The position numbers and the translations under genes were made by a program. From Pelomonas sp046294815 (GTDB lineage Bacteria; Pseudomonadota; Gammaproteobacteria; Burkholderiales; Burkholderiaceae_C): a stretch of 64,000 nt of DNA. The DNA lies in assembly GCA_046294815.1 (NCBI GenBank), contig JBKBOJ010000004.1, positions 1-64,000 of the forward strand, read 5' to 3'. This document shows, in pieces, positions 50,751-58,122 of this stretch. The notes under the pieces are model-generated. The model ran no database searches and was not told where the DNA came from. It saw only the letters and a list, made by a program, of their open reading frames with translations. Positions within the stretch are counted from its first letter, which is position 1. Every line of letters starts with the position of its first letter.

Positions 50751-51236
50751 ATGAAGTTCAAACCCGTCCTCGCCCTTTGCCTGACCGCGGCGGCCGCCAT
50801 CGCCCAGGTTCCGCCGCCCATAGGCCAGGGCCCCGGCTATCACGACCCGCGCAGCCCCTTCAAGCCACTGGAGGAGCGCGCCGACATCCTGTCCTGGAAA
50901 CTGCTGTCCCAGGTCACGGCCAAGGCCGACAAGCAGAAGCTGGTTCCCAGCTTCCCGGCCGCCGTGCAGGCGCTGGACCGCAAGACCGTCAAGGTGCAGG
51001 GCTTCATGATGCCGCTGGAGGCGGGCGACAAACAGCAGCATTTCCTGCTGTCGTCGGTGCCCACGACCTGCTCCTTTTGCGTGCCCGCGGGCCCCGAGGG
51101 GCTGGTGGAGGTGCGCACCACCAAGCCCGTGCGCTACACGCTGGAGCCGGTCATCGTGCAAGGCCAACTGGCCGTGCTGACGGACGATCCCTACGGCCTG
51201 TACTACCGCGTTGTCGACGCCGTGGCAGTCGACTGA
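50751..51236 (+). CDS. DUF3299 exported protein
   Basis: A 161-residue protein with a short signal peptide (about 1-18, LALCLTAAAAIAQ). The DUF3299 domain is recognisable from VKVQGFMMPLEAGDKQQHFL and SSVPTTCSFCVPAGPEGLVE, where the C-x2-C is conserved and could bind metal. Proteins of this family often follow this type of ABC transporter in loci linked to zinc or other metals (for example the Vibrio zrg genes, from memory). It is 18 bp after the permease. Its stop abuts the stop of convergent pdxH. Confidence 0.85.
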   Translation: MKFKPVLALCLTAAAAIAQVPPPIGQGPGYHDPRSPFKPLEERADILSWKLLSQVTAKADKQKLVPSFPAAVQALDRKTVKVQGFMMPLEAGDKQQHFLLSSVPTTCSFCVPAGPEGLVEVRTTKPVRYTLEPVIVQGQLAVLTDDPYGLYYRVVDAVAVD

Positions 51237-51872
51237 TCAGGGCGCAAGCCGCTCGCGCCGCCAGGCATCGCCATCGAGCGTGAACACCAGCCGATCGTGC
51301 AGCCGCGAGCGGCGGCCCTGCCAGAACTCGTAGCGATCGGGCACCAACCGGTAACCACCCCAGTGCGGCGGGCGGTCCGGGTTCAGGCCATGTTGCGCGG
51401 CCGCCTTGGCTGCGTTGGCCACCAGCACCGCGCGCGAACTGATCACCTGGCTCTGCGGCGACGCCCAGGCGCCCAGCCGCGAGTCCAGCGGCCGGCTCTT
51501 GAAGTATTCGTCGGACTCCTGCGCCGAGGTCTTCTCGACGCGGCCCTCGATGCGCACCACGCGCTCCATCTCCACCCAGTGGAACTGCAGCGCGGCGAAG
51601 GGCAGGTGGGCCAACTCGCGGCCTTTGCGGCTGTTGTAGTTCGTGAACCAGACGAAGCCGCGCTCGTCGCAGCCCTTGAGCAGCACGACGCGCGTGGACG
51701 GCCGGCCGTTCTCGCCGACGGTGGCCAGCGTCATCGCGGTGGGCTCGGACACGTCGTGCGCGATGGCCTCGTCCAGCCAGCGGTTGAACAGCGCCAGGGG
51801 ACCGTCGGTGGCCTGCGCCTCGTCCAGTTCCCCAAGTTCGTAGCTCTTTCGGAAATCACTCAGCTTGCTCAT
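51237..51872 (-). CDS. pdxH: Pyridoxamine 5'-phosphate oxidase
   Basis: A 211-residue FMN enzyme that makes pyridoxal phosphate from PNP/PMP. Blocks are MTLATVGENGRPSTRVVLLK, GFVWFTNYNSRKGRELAHLP, VRIEGRVEKTSAQESDEYFK, SRPLDSRLGAWASPQSQVIS and the C-terminal FWQGRRSRLHDRLVF and W-RRERLAP end that closes the active site. All expected parts are present. Confidence 0.96.
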   Translation of the reverse strand: MSKLSDFRKSYELGELDEAQATDGPLALFNRWLDEAIAHDVSEPTAMTLATVGENGRPSTRVVLLKGCDERGFVWFTNYNSRKGRELAHLPFAALQFHWVEMERVVRIEGRVEKTSAQESDEYFKSRPLDSRLGAWASPQSQVISSRAVLVANAAKAAAQHGLNPDRPPHWGGYRLVPDRYEFWQGRRSRLHDRLVFTLDGDAWRRERLAP

Positions 51873-51977
51873 GCCCTCAAGTATGCAGACCTTCCCTTAA
51901 GTAGACGCCCCAGTTTCAACCCCAGGGGCACTGGGCATGCTTGTGGCACCGCAGCAAAAGTTGAACAGGCCCCAGAC

Positions 51978-52586
51978 ATGATGAAGCGACGCCCCGCCGT
52001 CGTGGTGCTGGCCGCAGGTCGCGGCACGCGGTTTCGAGGGCCGGGCCACAAGCTGGAACAGCGGCTGGACGAGTCTCCCGGTGCCGACACCGTGCTGGCA
52101 CGCACGATCAGGCAGGCCATTGCGACGCGCCTGCCGGTGGTCGTCGTGACCACGCCCGCGCTGACGGCCGCGGTGCACAAGCTGGTCGCCGCGCGCGACG
52201 TGGTCACGCTGCCCGAGCGCGACGAGCAGGGCCGGCCGCTGCCCACCGGCATGGGGCATTCCATCGCCGCGGGCGTCAGCGCCATGGGCGATGCCGACGG
52301 CTGGCTCATCCTGCCGGCGGACATGCCGCTGCTGCAGCCGTCCACCATCCTGGCCGTCGCCGAGGGACTGGAGCACTACCCGGTCTGCTATGCCCAGTAC
52401 CGCGGCATGCAGGGCCACCCGGTGGGTTTCGGCACCGAGCTGTACTCGGAGCTCATGGCCTTGCAGGGCGACGAGGGCGCACGGCGCATCGTCGCGCGCT
52501 ATGCGGGCCAGCCCATCCAGGTCGACGACCCCGGCGTGCACATCGACATCGACACGGTGGACGACCTGGCGCGCGTGCGCGGCTGA
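51978..52586 (+). CDS. MobA/MocA-like nucleotidyltransferase
   Basis: A 202-residue NTP-transferase. The nucleotide-binding start is VVVLAAGRGTRFRGPGHKLE (a spaced GxGxRxG...K motif), and GWLILPADMPLLQPSTILAV holds the metal-binding Asp. QGHPVGFGTELYSELMALQG and a VDDPGVHIDIDTVDDLARV end match MocA-type molybdopterin CMP/GMP transferases. It could mature a molybdenum enzyme, which fits the molybdate locus 7 kb away but is not proved. Two adjacent ATGs are possible starts. Confidence 0.85.
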   Translation: MMKRRPAVVVLAAGRGTRFRGPGHKLEQRLDESPGADTVLARTIRQAIATRLPVVVVTTPALTAAVHKLVAARDVVTLPERDEQGRPLPTGMGHSIAAGVSAMGDADGWLILPADMPLLQPSTILAVAEGLEHYPVCYAQYRGMQGHPVGFGTELYSELMALQGDEGARRIVARYAGQPIQVDDPGVHIDIDTVDDLARVRG

Positions 52587-52597
52587 CGCGGCCGCGT

Positions 52598-52655
52598 GGA
52601 GCCTGTCGGGCTTTGGGGCAGCAGCGCGCCGCCCCAACGCCCGACAGGCGCCTAG
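52598..52655. repeat. Palindromic intergenic repeat, paired arms (copy B)
   Basis: The left arm GGAGCCTGTCGGGCTTTGGG and following G (52598-52618) and the right arm starting CCCCAACGCCCGACAGGCGC (52632-52655) form a stem of about 20 bp with a 13-nt loop. It fills the gap between the convergent nucleotidyltransferase and ChaC-like genes, where a two-way terminator is expected. The right arm supplies the TAG stop of the ChaC-like gene. Confidence 0.8.
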
Positions 52656-53281
52656 AAGGGCAAGGGGGCGCACAAGCCATGCCGCGCCGCCAATCGCGCC
52701 TGGCGCTCCAGTTCCAGATCACGGATGCCGTGCTCGCGCAGCCCCTGGACAGTGCACAGCAGATAGTCCAGCGTCGTGCCGTAACGACCGCGGGCATGCC
52801 GGAAGATGTGCAGCAACTCGTGCTCGTGCAGCGGGCCGGTCCAATTGGGGCTCTGGCGCGACAACGTGAAGGCCAGCGCGCGCACCCGGCCAGCCGGCGT
52901 GTCGCAGTGCAGCCAGCGCGGCTCGTACACGCCGTTGGGCATCTCGCGCACCCACAGCCGTTCCAGCACCGTCTCGACGCTCGGCTTTGGAATGCGGTAG
53001 ACCAGGCCGCGGCAGCTGCCACCCGAGACCAGCGCCAGCACCAGGCCGGGTTGCTGCGGCGAGCCGCGGTTCACCCGCGAGCTCATGCGCAGCACGCGGT
53101 GGAAGCCCAGCACCCGGGCCGGCAAAGCCTGCGCATACTCGAACTCCGGCCGCCAGATCAGTGAACCGTAGGCGAACAGCAGCAGGTCGTCGCTGCCGTT
53201 CCGCCATTCGGCCAGCGTGCGCTGCAGCAGGCGGGCGCTGCGGGTCGGACCGTGCGGAATGTGGATTGCCTGTGACGCCAT
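52652..53281 (-). CDS. ChaC-like gamma-glutamylcyclotransferase
   Basis: A 209-residue protein. LLLFAYGSLIWRPEFEYAQA is the YGSLIW substrate loop of ChaC/GGCT enzymes, followed by RVLGFHRVLRMSSRVNRGSP, LVLALVSGGSCRGLVYRI and LRNGVYEPRW-like REMPNGVYEPRWLHC with the catalytic Glu. It degrades glutathione to 5-oxoproline and Cys-Gly. The start MASQAIHIPHG is downstream of longer open codons that lack conservation. It is divergent from edd across 121 bp. Confidence 0.9.
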   Translation of the reverse strand: MASQAIHIPHGPTRSARLLQRTLAEWRNGSDDLLLFAYGSLIWRPEFEYAQALPARVLGFHRVLRMSSRVNRGSPQQPGLVLALVSGGSCRGLVYRIPKPSVETVLERLWVREMPNGVYEPRWLHCDTPAGRVRALAFTLSRQSPNWTGPLHEHELLHIFRHARGRYGTTLDYLLCTVQGLREHGIRDLELERQARLAARHGLCAPLPF

Positions 53282-53336
53282 GGCCGCGATGTTGGCATGC
53301 TGGTACCCAGGTCGTAACCCGCACAGGTGCGCGGGC

Positions 53337-53353
53337 AAGTAATATGGTTACTT
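53337..53353. promoter_or_regulatory. HexR-like operator upstream of edd
   Basis: AAGTAATATGGTTACTT is a perfect 6+5+6 inverted repeat containing GTAA-N5-TTAC, the core of the HexR operator (TGTAATTAAATTACA type) that represses edd and related genes in proteobacteria until KDPG appears. It is 50 bp before the edd start. No hexR gene is in the window. Confidence 0.6.
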
Positions 53354-53402
53354 AAATTCTCAAGGTCCGGTTACAAAAGCGGCACCCACGGAGACGTCCC
53401 AG

Positions 53403-55232
53403 ATGAATTCCACCCTGAACGAAGTCACCCAGCGCATCCGCGAGCGCAGCGCCAAGCTGCGCGGTGACTACCTGGCCCGCATCGCGCAGCTGGGCAAGCG
53501 CCAGCGCGGTGTCGAGCGCATGGGCTGCGCCAACGTGGCCCATGCCGTCGCGGCGCTGCCGGCCAATGACAAGCTGCGCATCGTGGCCGAGAAGGCGCCG
53601 AACCTCGGCGTCGTCACGGCCTACAACGACATGCTCTCGGCCCACCAGCCCTACGAGGGCTATCCCGCACTGATCCGCGCGGAGGCGGCCCGCCTGGGCG
53701 CCACGGTGCAGGTGGCCGGCGGTGTGCCGGCCATGTGCGACGGCGTCACGCAAGGCCTGCCGGGCATGGAGCTGAGCCTTTTCTCGCGCGACACCATCGC
53801 GATGTCCACCGCCGTGGCGCTGACGCATGACGTGTTCGATGCCGCGCTGCTGTTGGGCATCTGCGACAAGATCGTGCCGGGCCTGCTGATCGGCGCACTG
53901 CATTTCGGGCATCTGCCTTGCGTGTTCGTGCCGGCCGGCCCAATGAGCTCGGGCATTTCCAACAGCGAGAAGGCCAAGGTGCGCGAGCTGTACGCCCAGG
54001 GCAAGGTGGGCCGCGACGAGCTGCTCAAGAGCGAGTCCGCCGCCTACCACAGCGCCGGCACCTGCACCTTCTATGGCACGGCCAACAGCAACCAGATGCT
54101 GCTGGAGGCCATGGGCCTGCACGTGCCGGGCAGCGCCTTCGTCCATCCGCACGACGAGTTGCGCACCGCGCTGACGCGCGAGGCGGTGGCGACGGCGCTG
54201 CGGATCAGCGGCCGCATGCCCGGACAGGCCGCCAAGCCCATCGGCCACGTCGTGGACGAGCGCTGCATCGTCAACGCCATGGTCGCGCTGCTGGCCACCG
54301 GCGGCTCCACCAACCACCTGATCCACTGGGTCGCCGTCGCGCGTTCGGCCGGCATCCTGATCGACTGGACCGACTTCTCCGACCTCTCGGCCGTGGTGCC
54401 ACTGCTGGCCCGCGTCTACCCCAACGGCAGCGCCGACGTGAACCAGTTCCAGGCCGCTGGCGGCCCGGGCTTCGTCATCCGCGAACTGCTGGACGCCGGG
54501 CTCATGCACGAGGACGTCATCAACGTGGGTGGCGACAGTCTGCGCTCTTACGCCTTCGTGCCGCGGGCGGTGGGGCAGGGCGGCGAAGTCGTGCGCGAGC
54601 CCGTGCCTTTGGCCAGCGGCGACGAGAGCGTCCTGCGCACCGCCGCCGCACCTTTCAGCGCCACAGGTGGCCTGAAGCTGCTGACCGGCAACCTGGGCCG
54701 CGCGGTCATCAAATCCTCCGCCGTGCCGGAGGACCGCCACACCATCGAGGCGCCTTGCCGCATCTTCACGACCCAGGAGGCCATGCTGGCCGCGTTCAAG
54801 AACGGTGAACTGGAGAAGGATGTGGTGGTCGTCGTGCGCTTTCAGGGCCCGCACGCCAACGGCATGCCGGAGTTGCACAAGCTCACGCCGCCGCTGGCCG
54901 TGCTGCAAGGCAAGGGCTTCCGCGTGGCCCTCGTCACCGACGGCCGCATGAGCGGCGCTTCGGGCAAGGTGCCAGCAGCCATCCACGTCAGCCCCGAGGC
55001 GCTGGCCGGCGGCCCACTGGCCAAGCTGCGCGACGGCGACGTGGTGCGCGTCTGCGCCGTCAACGGCGTGCTGACGGCCCTGGTCGATGAGGCCGAATGG
55101 GCGGCGCGTGAGAACGCCAAGCTCGACCCGGCGGAGGCCGACGTCAACGCCCATGGTCTGGGCCGCGAACTCTTCGCGGGTCTGCGACGCAACGTGCTGA
55201 GCGCCGAAGAGGGCGCCATCACCTGGCTGTGA
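53403..55232 (+). CDS. edd: 6-phosphogluconate dehydratase
   Basis: A 609-residue [4Fe-4S] dehydratase, first step of the Entner-Doudoroff branch: 6-phosphogluconate to KDPG. IlvD/Edd signatures are LGICDKIVPGLLIGAL with a cluster Cys, AGTCTFYGTANSNQMLLEAM, ATGGSTNHLIHWVAVARSAG and TDGRMSGASGKVPAAIHVSP. The length is normal. It is followed 10 bp later by eda. The upstream HexR-like site suggests induction by sugar acids or glucose. Confidence 0.98.
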   Translation: MNSTLNEVTQRIRERSAKLRGDYLARIAQLGKRQRGVERMGCANVAHAVAALPANDKLRIVAEKAPNLGVVTAYNDMLSAHQPYEGYPALIRAEAARLGATVQVAGGVPAMCDGVTQGLPGMELSLFSRDTIAMSTAVALTHDVFDAALLLGICDKIVPGLLIGALHFGHLPCVFVPAGPMSSGISNSEKAKVRELYAQGKVGRDELLKSESAAYHSAGTCTFYGTANSNQMLLEAMGLHVPGSAFVHPHDELRTALTREAVATALRISGRMPGQAAKPIGHVVDERCIVNAMVALLATGGSTNHLIHWVAVARSAGILIDWTDFSDLSAVVPLLARVYPNGSADVNQFQAAGGPGFVIRELLDAGLMHEDVINVGGDSLRSYAFVPRAVGQGGEVVREPVPLASGDESVLRTAAAPFSATGGLKLLTGNLGRAVIKSSAVPEDRHTIEAPCRIFTTQEAMLAAFKNGELEKDVVVVVRFQGPHANGMPELHKLTPPLAVLQGKGFRVALVTDGRMSGASGKVPAAIHVSPEALAGGPLAKLRDGDVVRVCAVNGVLTALVDEAEWAARENAKLDPAEADVNAHGLGRELFAGLRRNVLSAEEGAITWL

Positions 55233-55242
55233 GAATTAGCTG

Positions 55243-55863
55243 ATGCTTGAAACCCTGAGCCTGGCCAGCCACGGCCCCGTCATTCCCGTCATCGTCATCC
55301 AGCGCCTGGAGGATGCCGTTCCCCTTGCCGAGGCGCTGGTGGCCGGAGGCGTCAAGGTGCTGGAGGTGACGCTGCGCACCCCCGTCGCGCTGCAGGCCAT
55401 GGAGGCCATGGCCAAGGTGCCGGGCGCCATCGTTGGCGCCGGCACGTTGCGCACGCCGCAGGATGTCAGCAACGCAAAGAACGCCGGCTGCCAGTTCGGC
55501 GTCAGTCCCGGCTACACCGACGCGTTGGCTGCTGCCTGCAAGGCCGAGGGTCTGCCGTTGCTGCCGGGGGTGTCGACGGCGTCCGAAGTGATGCAGGCCA
55601 ACGCGGCCGGCTTTCACTTCCTGAAGCTGTTTCCCGCGACAGCGGTGGGCGGCGTGAACCTGCTAAAGGCACTGGCCGGTCCCTTCCCGGACGTGGCCTT
55701 CTGCCCCACCGGTGGCATCTCGCTGCAGACCGCGCCGGACTTCCTGAAGCTGCCCAACGTCAAGGTGTGCGGCGGCTCCTGGCTGACGCCACAGGACGCG
55801 GTGGACGCCAAGGACTGGGCGCGCATCACCCGGCTCGCCGCCGAGGCCTCAGCGCTGCGCTAG
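55243..55863 (+). CDS. eda: 2-keto-3-deoxy-6-phosphogluconate aldolase
   Basis: A 206-residue aldolase that splits KDPG into pyruvate and glyceraldehyde-3-phosphate. Active-site blocks are GVKVLEVTLRTPVALQAMEA (Glu), IVGAGTLRTPQD and FHFLKLFPATAVGGVNLLKA, whose Lys forms the Schiff base; FCPTGGISLQTAPDFLKLPN follows. The TAG stop is the first three bases of a long palindromic repeat. Confidence 0.98.
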   Translation: MLETLSLASHGPVIPVIVIQRLEDAVPLAEALVAGGVKVLEVTLRTPVALQAMEAMAKVPGAIVGAGTLRTPQDVSNAKNAGCQFGVSPGYTDALAAACKAEGLPLLPGVSTASEVMQANAAGFHFLKLFPATAVGGVNLLKALAGPFPDVAFCPTGGISLQTAPDFLKLPNVKVCGGSWLTPQDAVDAKDWARITRLAAEASALR

Positions 55864-55982
55864 GAGCCTGTCGGGCTTTGGGTCGGGAGCGCGCCGGGGA
55901 GAGTTGCGGGGCAACGCCGCATCGCCCCGCAAATCGGCCCGGCCCAACGCGCTTTCGCCCCAAAGCCCGACTGGCTTCTAGG
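55861..55982. repeat. Palindromic intergenic repeat, long paired form (copy C)
   Basis: Outer arms TAGGAGCCTGTCGGGCTTTG (from 55861) and, 55957-55982, CCCCAAAGCCCGACTGGCTT plus CTAGG are inverted copies. Inside, TTGCGGGGC (55904-55912) pairs perfectly with GCCCCGCAA (55924-55932). The whole 122 bp could fold into one long hairpin. It begins with the eda stop codon and lies between eda and the convergent DUF4902-like gene. It may terminate transcription from both sides; it also looks like a small mobile palindromic unit. Confidence 0.8.
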
Positions 55983-56019
55983 TCGAACAACAGTCCAGCG
56001 CTGACGACGTGACCTGGAT

Positions 56020-56436
56020 TCAGGCCGCCAAGCGCTGCTGCGGTTCATGTCGGCGGCTGGCCGCGGTGTCCAGCCTGAGTTGGTCCAGCACCGGGCCCTG
56101 CCAGGGCAACAGGTAGACCAGGGTGGCCAGCGATGCCTTGCGCCGCGACGACAGCAGCGGCCGCCCCAGTTCGTCCAGCAGCAGCACGTTGGAGCGCACG
56201 TTGAGCGGGTCTGCCTGCACGACCGTGCCCTGGCCGATCTGCACCCAATCCCACTCCACCCAGGCTTTGCTGTCGGCATGACGGCGCTCCCAGCGCGTGC
56301 TGCCGCTGACCGGGCGGTCGCCGGCACGCGGCGGGTTCACGCAGGTCCGGGCGTGACGAACATCCTGCGCGGCGCTGTCCAGCGCAGCAATGGGCCAGCA
56401 GACGCTGCCCTCGGGCAGCCGGATCAAGGTTGACAT
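56020..56436 (-). CDS. Conserved hypothetical protein, DUF4902-like
   Basis: A 138-residue protein without signal peptide or membrane helix. The segment WVEWDWVQIGQGTVVQADPL and RSNVLLLDELGRPLLSSRRK with a later LVYLLPWQG resembles the DUF4902 family, whose members in Burkholderiales tend to lie beside quorum-sensing genes. The match is by eye and partial. Start MSTLIRLPEGSVC is 54 bp from the divergent LuxR-type gene. Role unknown; modulation of quorum sensing would be a guess. Confidence 0.6.
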   Translation of the reverse strand: MSTLIRLPEGSVCWPIAALDSAAQDVRHARTCVNPPRAGDRPVSGSTRWERRHADSKAWVEWDWVQIGQGTVVQADPLNVRSNVLLLDELGRPLLSSRRKASLATLVYLLPWQGPVLDQLRLDTAASRRHEPQQRLAA

Positions 56437-56490
56437 GGACAACACCTCGCGGTCGTGTGATTCGAACGAGGCTGCAGTCTCCAAGTGTCA

Positions 56491-57252
56491 ATGCCCGCGG
56501 ACAAGCTGGCAGACTTGGCAGGTATGGGCAATGCCGGGTTGGACTATCAGCAGCTGATCGATGTCGGGTTGAGCGAGGACTTCGCCAGCTTCGAGCGTCG
56601 GCTGGTCGCGGCGGCGGAGGCGATGGGGTTTCCCATCATCACAGGCCTGCTGATGCAGGGGCGGCTGCACGACAGCAATGTCCGGATCACGTCACTGGGC
56701 AACATGCCAGCGGGCTTCTTGGAGGCCGCTAAGGATCTTGGGGACACCCGTAGGGACCCTGTCATGACCCAGCTGACGACGCGGCATACACCCGTGATCT
56801 ACGACCAGCAGACTTACGTGGATGCCGGGGTCGGCGAGTTGTGGGAGGTGCAGGCGCCCTATGGCTACAAGACGGGCATCGCAGTCAAGCTGCACCTACC
56901 CGGCGACAAGCATTTCATGCTTGGCGTTGACCGTGAAGAGGCGCTGCCCTCGCCCGGCGCCGAGCTCATGCAGATGATCGCCGGCCTGCAGCTTCTCGCC
57001 GCCCATGCGCTGACGGCGGCCGACAGGCTGCTGGGCCCCAAGATCGACAAGAACGACCTGCCCAAGCTCACGAAGCGCGAGCTGGACGTGCTGAGCTGGA
57101 CCTCGCAGGGCAAGACCGCCTGGGAGGTCAGCGTCATCCTGGGCATGAGCGAGAAGACGGTGAACTTCCACCTGGGCAATGCGATGCGCAAGCTGGGCGT
57201 GAGTTCCAAGCACCAGGCGGTGCTGAAGTGCGTGGCCGCCGGCCTGCTGTGA
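56491..57252 (+). CDS. LuxR-family regulator with autoinducer-binding domain
   Basis: A 253-residue regulator. The N-terminal autoinducer-binding domain (about 20-165) has DPVMTQLTTRHTPVIYDQQT and LWEVQAPYGYKTGIAVKLHL, with the DP and WE...YG positions typical of acyl-homoserine-lactone receptors. The C-terminal HTH (about 185-250) reads LTKRELDVLSWTSQGKTAWE and SEKTVNFHLGNAMRKLGVSS. No luxI synthase is in the window, so it may be a LuxR solo. ATG at 56491 is used; a GTG two codons upstream and a Met 13 codons in are alternatives. Confidence 0.93.
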   Translation: MPADKLADLAGMGNAGLDYQQLIDVGLSEDFASFERRLVAAAEAMGFPIITGLLMQGRLHDSNVRITSLGNMPAGFLEAAKDLGDTRRDPVMTQLTTRHTPVIYDQQTYVDAGVGELWEVQAPYGYKTGIAVKLHLPGDKHFMLGVDREEALPSPGAELMQMIAGLQLLAAHALTAADRLLGPKIDKNDLPKLTKRELDVLSWTSQGKTAWEVSVILGMSEKTVNFHLGNAMRKLGVSSKHQAVLKCVAAGLL

Positions 57253-57352
57253 GACCTTGCCAGGCGTGGCACCCTGGAAGACTTGCTAGGTTTCTAGGGG
57301 GGTAAAAACAGGGACAGTTCGGGCTAACGGAATTGCTTAACCGGAGCCCACC

Positions 57353-57409
57353 ATGAAACTGATCGACATCATTTACGAACTGCTCGGCATCCCGCGCGTT
57401 GGCGGCTGA
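57353..57409 (+). CDS. 18-residue putative small peptide
   Basis: MKLIDIIYELLGIPRVGG is preceded by GGAG six bases before ATG, an ideal ribosome site and better than that of the LuxR gene upstream. The peptide is amphipathic and hydrophobic with a Gly-Gly end and overlaps no other gene. An imperfect inverted repeat (GGCTAA ... TTAACC, 57322-57342) lies just ahead. It could be a signalling peptide, a leader peptide or a chance ORF; nothing shows translation. It sits 100 bp after the LuxR-type gene. Confidence 0.4.
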   Translation: MKLIDIIYELLGIPRVGG

Positions 57410-57454
57410 AGCAACTGACTCAGGGAGTGCCGCAGTGATGCGTGCAGGCCATGA

Positions 57455-57498
57455 CCCTGGCGCCGACCGCCGCCCCCGCGCGGCCCTCGGCGCCAGGG
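57455..57498. terminator. Strong hairpin between small ORF and alpha-CTD-like gene
   Basis: CCCTGGCGCCGA (57455-57466) and TCGGCGCCAGGG (57487-57498) form a perfect 12-bp stem with a 20-nt loop, followed by TTCTGGTC. It lacks a full U-run, so it may be a weak terminator, attenuator or mRNA-stabilising stem for the gene 60 bp downstream. Confidence 0.55.
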
Positions 57499-57557
57499 TT
57501 CTGGTCACACTCTGCGAGCAGCCCGTGCCTTCTCATTCCGAACGACGCGGAGTCTCG

Positions 57558-57800
57558 ATGTCCATCTCCGCAGAAACCTATGACCGGCTGCTGAGCCTGG
57601 CCGACCAGGCCCCCCTCGACAGCCTGCCTCTGACCGAGCGCACCCTGTCCAGCGCCAAGACGCTGGGCTATTACCGCATCGGCCAGATCCGCAACACGCC
57701 CCTGAGCCGGCTGCTGGCCGACCTGGGGCGCGAGCGGGCCGAGGAGTTGCAGCAGGCGCTGCACGACTTCGGCATGCGCCAGCGCGGCGCGGCCGCCTGA
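57558..57800 (+). CDS. Alpha-CTD-like helix-hairpin-helix mini-protein
   Basis: An 80-residue protein. DSLPLTERTLSSAKTLGYYR then IGQIRNTPLSRLLADLGRER and AEELQQALHDFG follow the pattern of the RNA polymerase alpha-subunit C-terminal domain (L-L-S-R-A-x-N-x-L-x-x-x-x-I-x-x-I-x-x-L; G-x-x-x-x-x-E-L). No other domain is attached. Stand-alone proteins of this type are of unknown role; DNA binding or competition with alpha at promoters can be imagined. It could simply be a small HhH DNA-binding protein. Confidence 0.6.
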   Translation: MSISAETYDRLLSLADQAPLDSLPLTERTLSSAKTLGYYRIGQIRNTPLSRLLADLGRERAEELQQALHDFGMRQRGAAA

Positions 57801-58122
57801 GAGCCAGGCCGCGCCGGGCGTCAACCTAAATCTGCCCAGGGCACGCAACTCCGTTGCGCCGCTGTGTCGGCACGCTTGCGCGTGATGTCGTCCAGCAGGC
57901 GCGTGAAGCCATGCGCCTCGGCCACGCTCCGGAACGAAGTCTCCGGCCACGCTGCTGGAGGCCTTGACGTCGGCACTGCTGCGCCGCCAGTGTCCCTCCC
58001 AATGGGATGGTGGGCCACATGTCGGCCCTTGAGGGCCGGTCGTGCAGATCGGTGTCTCACATGCGAGCATGTGGGCAGATTTGACCTCATGCAAGGCCAT
58101 CCCGGCCCGCCCATCTCTCGCC
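57801..58122. other. Intergenic region with palindromes and a possible gene remnant
   Basis: 322 bp without a convincing intact gene. On the minus strand, codons 57821 to about 57945 read ETSFRSVAEAHGFTRLLDDI and on to CVPWADLG before a stop, which looks protein-like but has no credible start and may be a 3' gene remnant. The right part has two perfect stems, CGGCCCT-TG-AGGGCCG (58023-58038) and CACATGC-GA-GCATGTG (58058-58073), just ahead of the acetyltransferase gene. Confidence 0.45.
58058..58073. promoter_or_regulatory. Palindrome upstream of the CAT-like gene
   Basis: CACATGCGAGCATGTG is a perfect 7+2+7 palindrome 49 bp before the start of the acetyltransferase-like gene, a fitting position for a repressor or activator dimer. 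No regulator gene lies directly beside it. Confidence 0.45.

Noticed and set aside
53352..55154. 600-codon ORF antisense to edd
   Set aside because: edd is unmistakable on the plus strand; the antisense frame is His/Ala/Gly-rich noise.
56437..56490. lux box between the LuxR-type and DUF4902-like genes
   Set aside because: No convincing CTG-N10-CAG-type palindrome of 18-20 bp could be found by eye.
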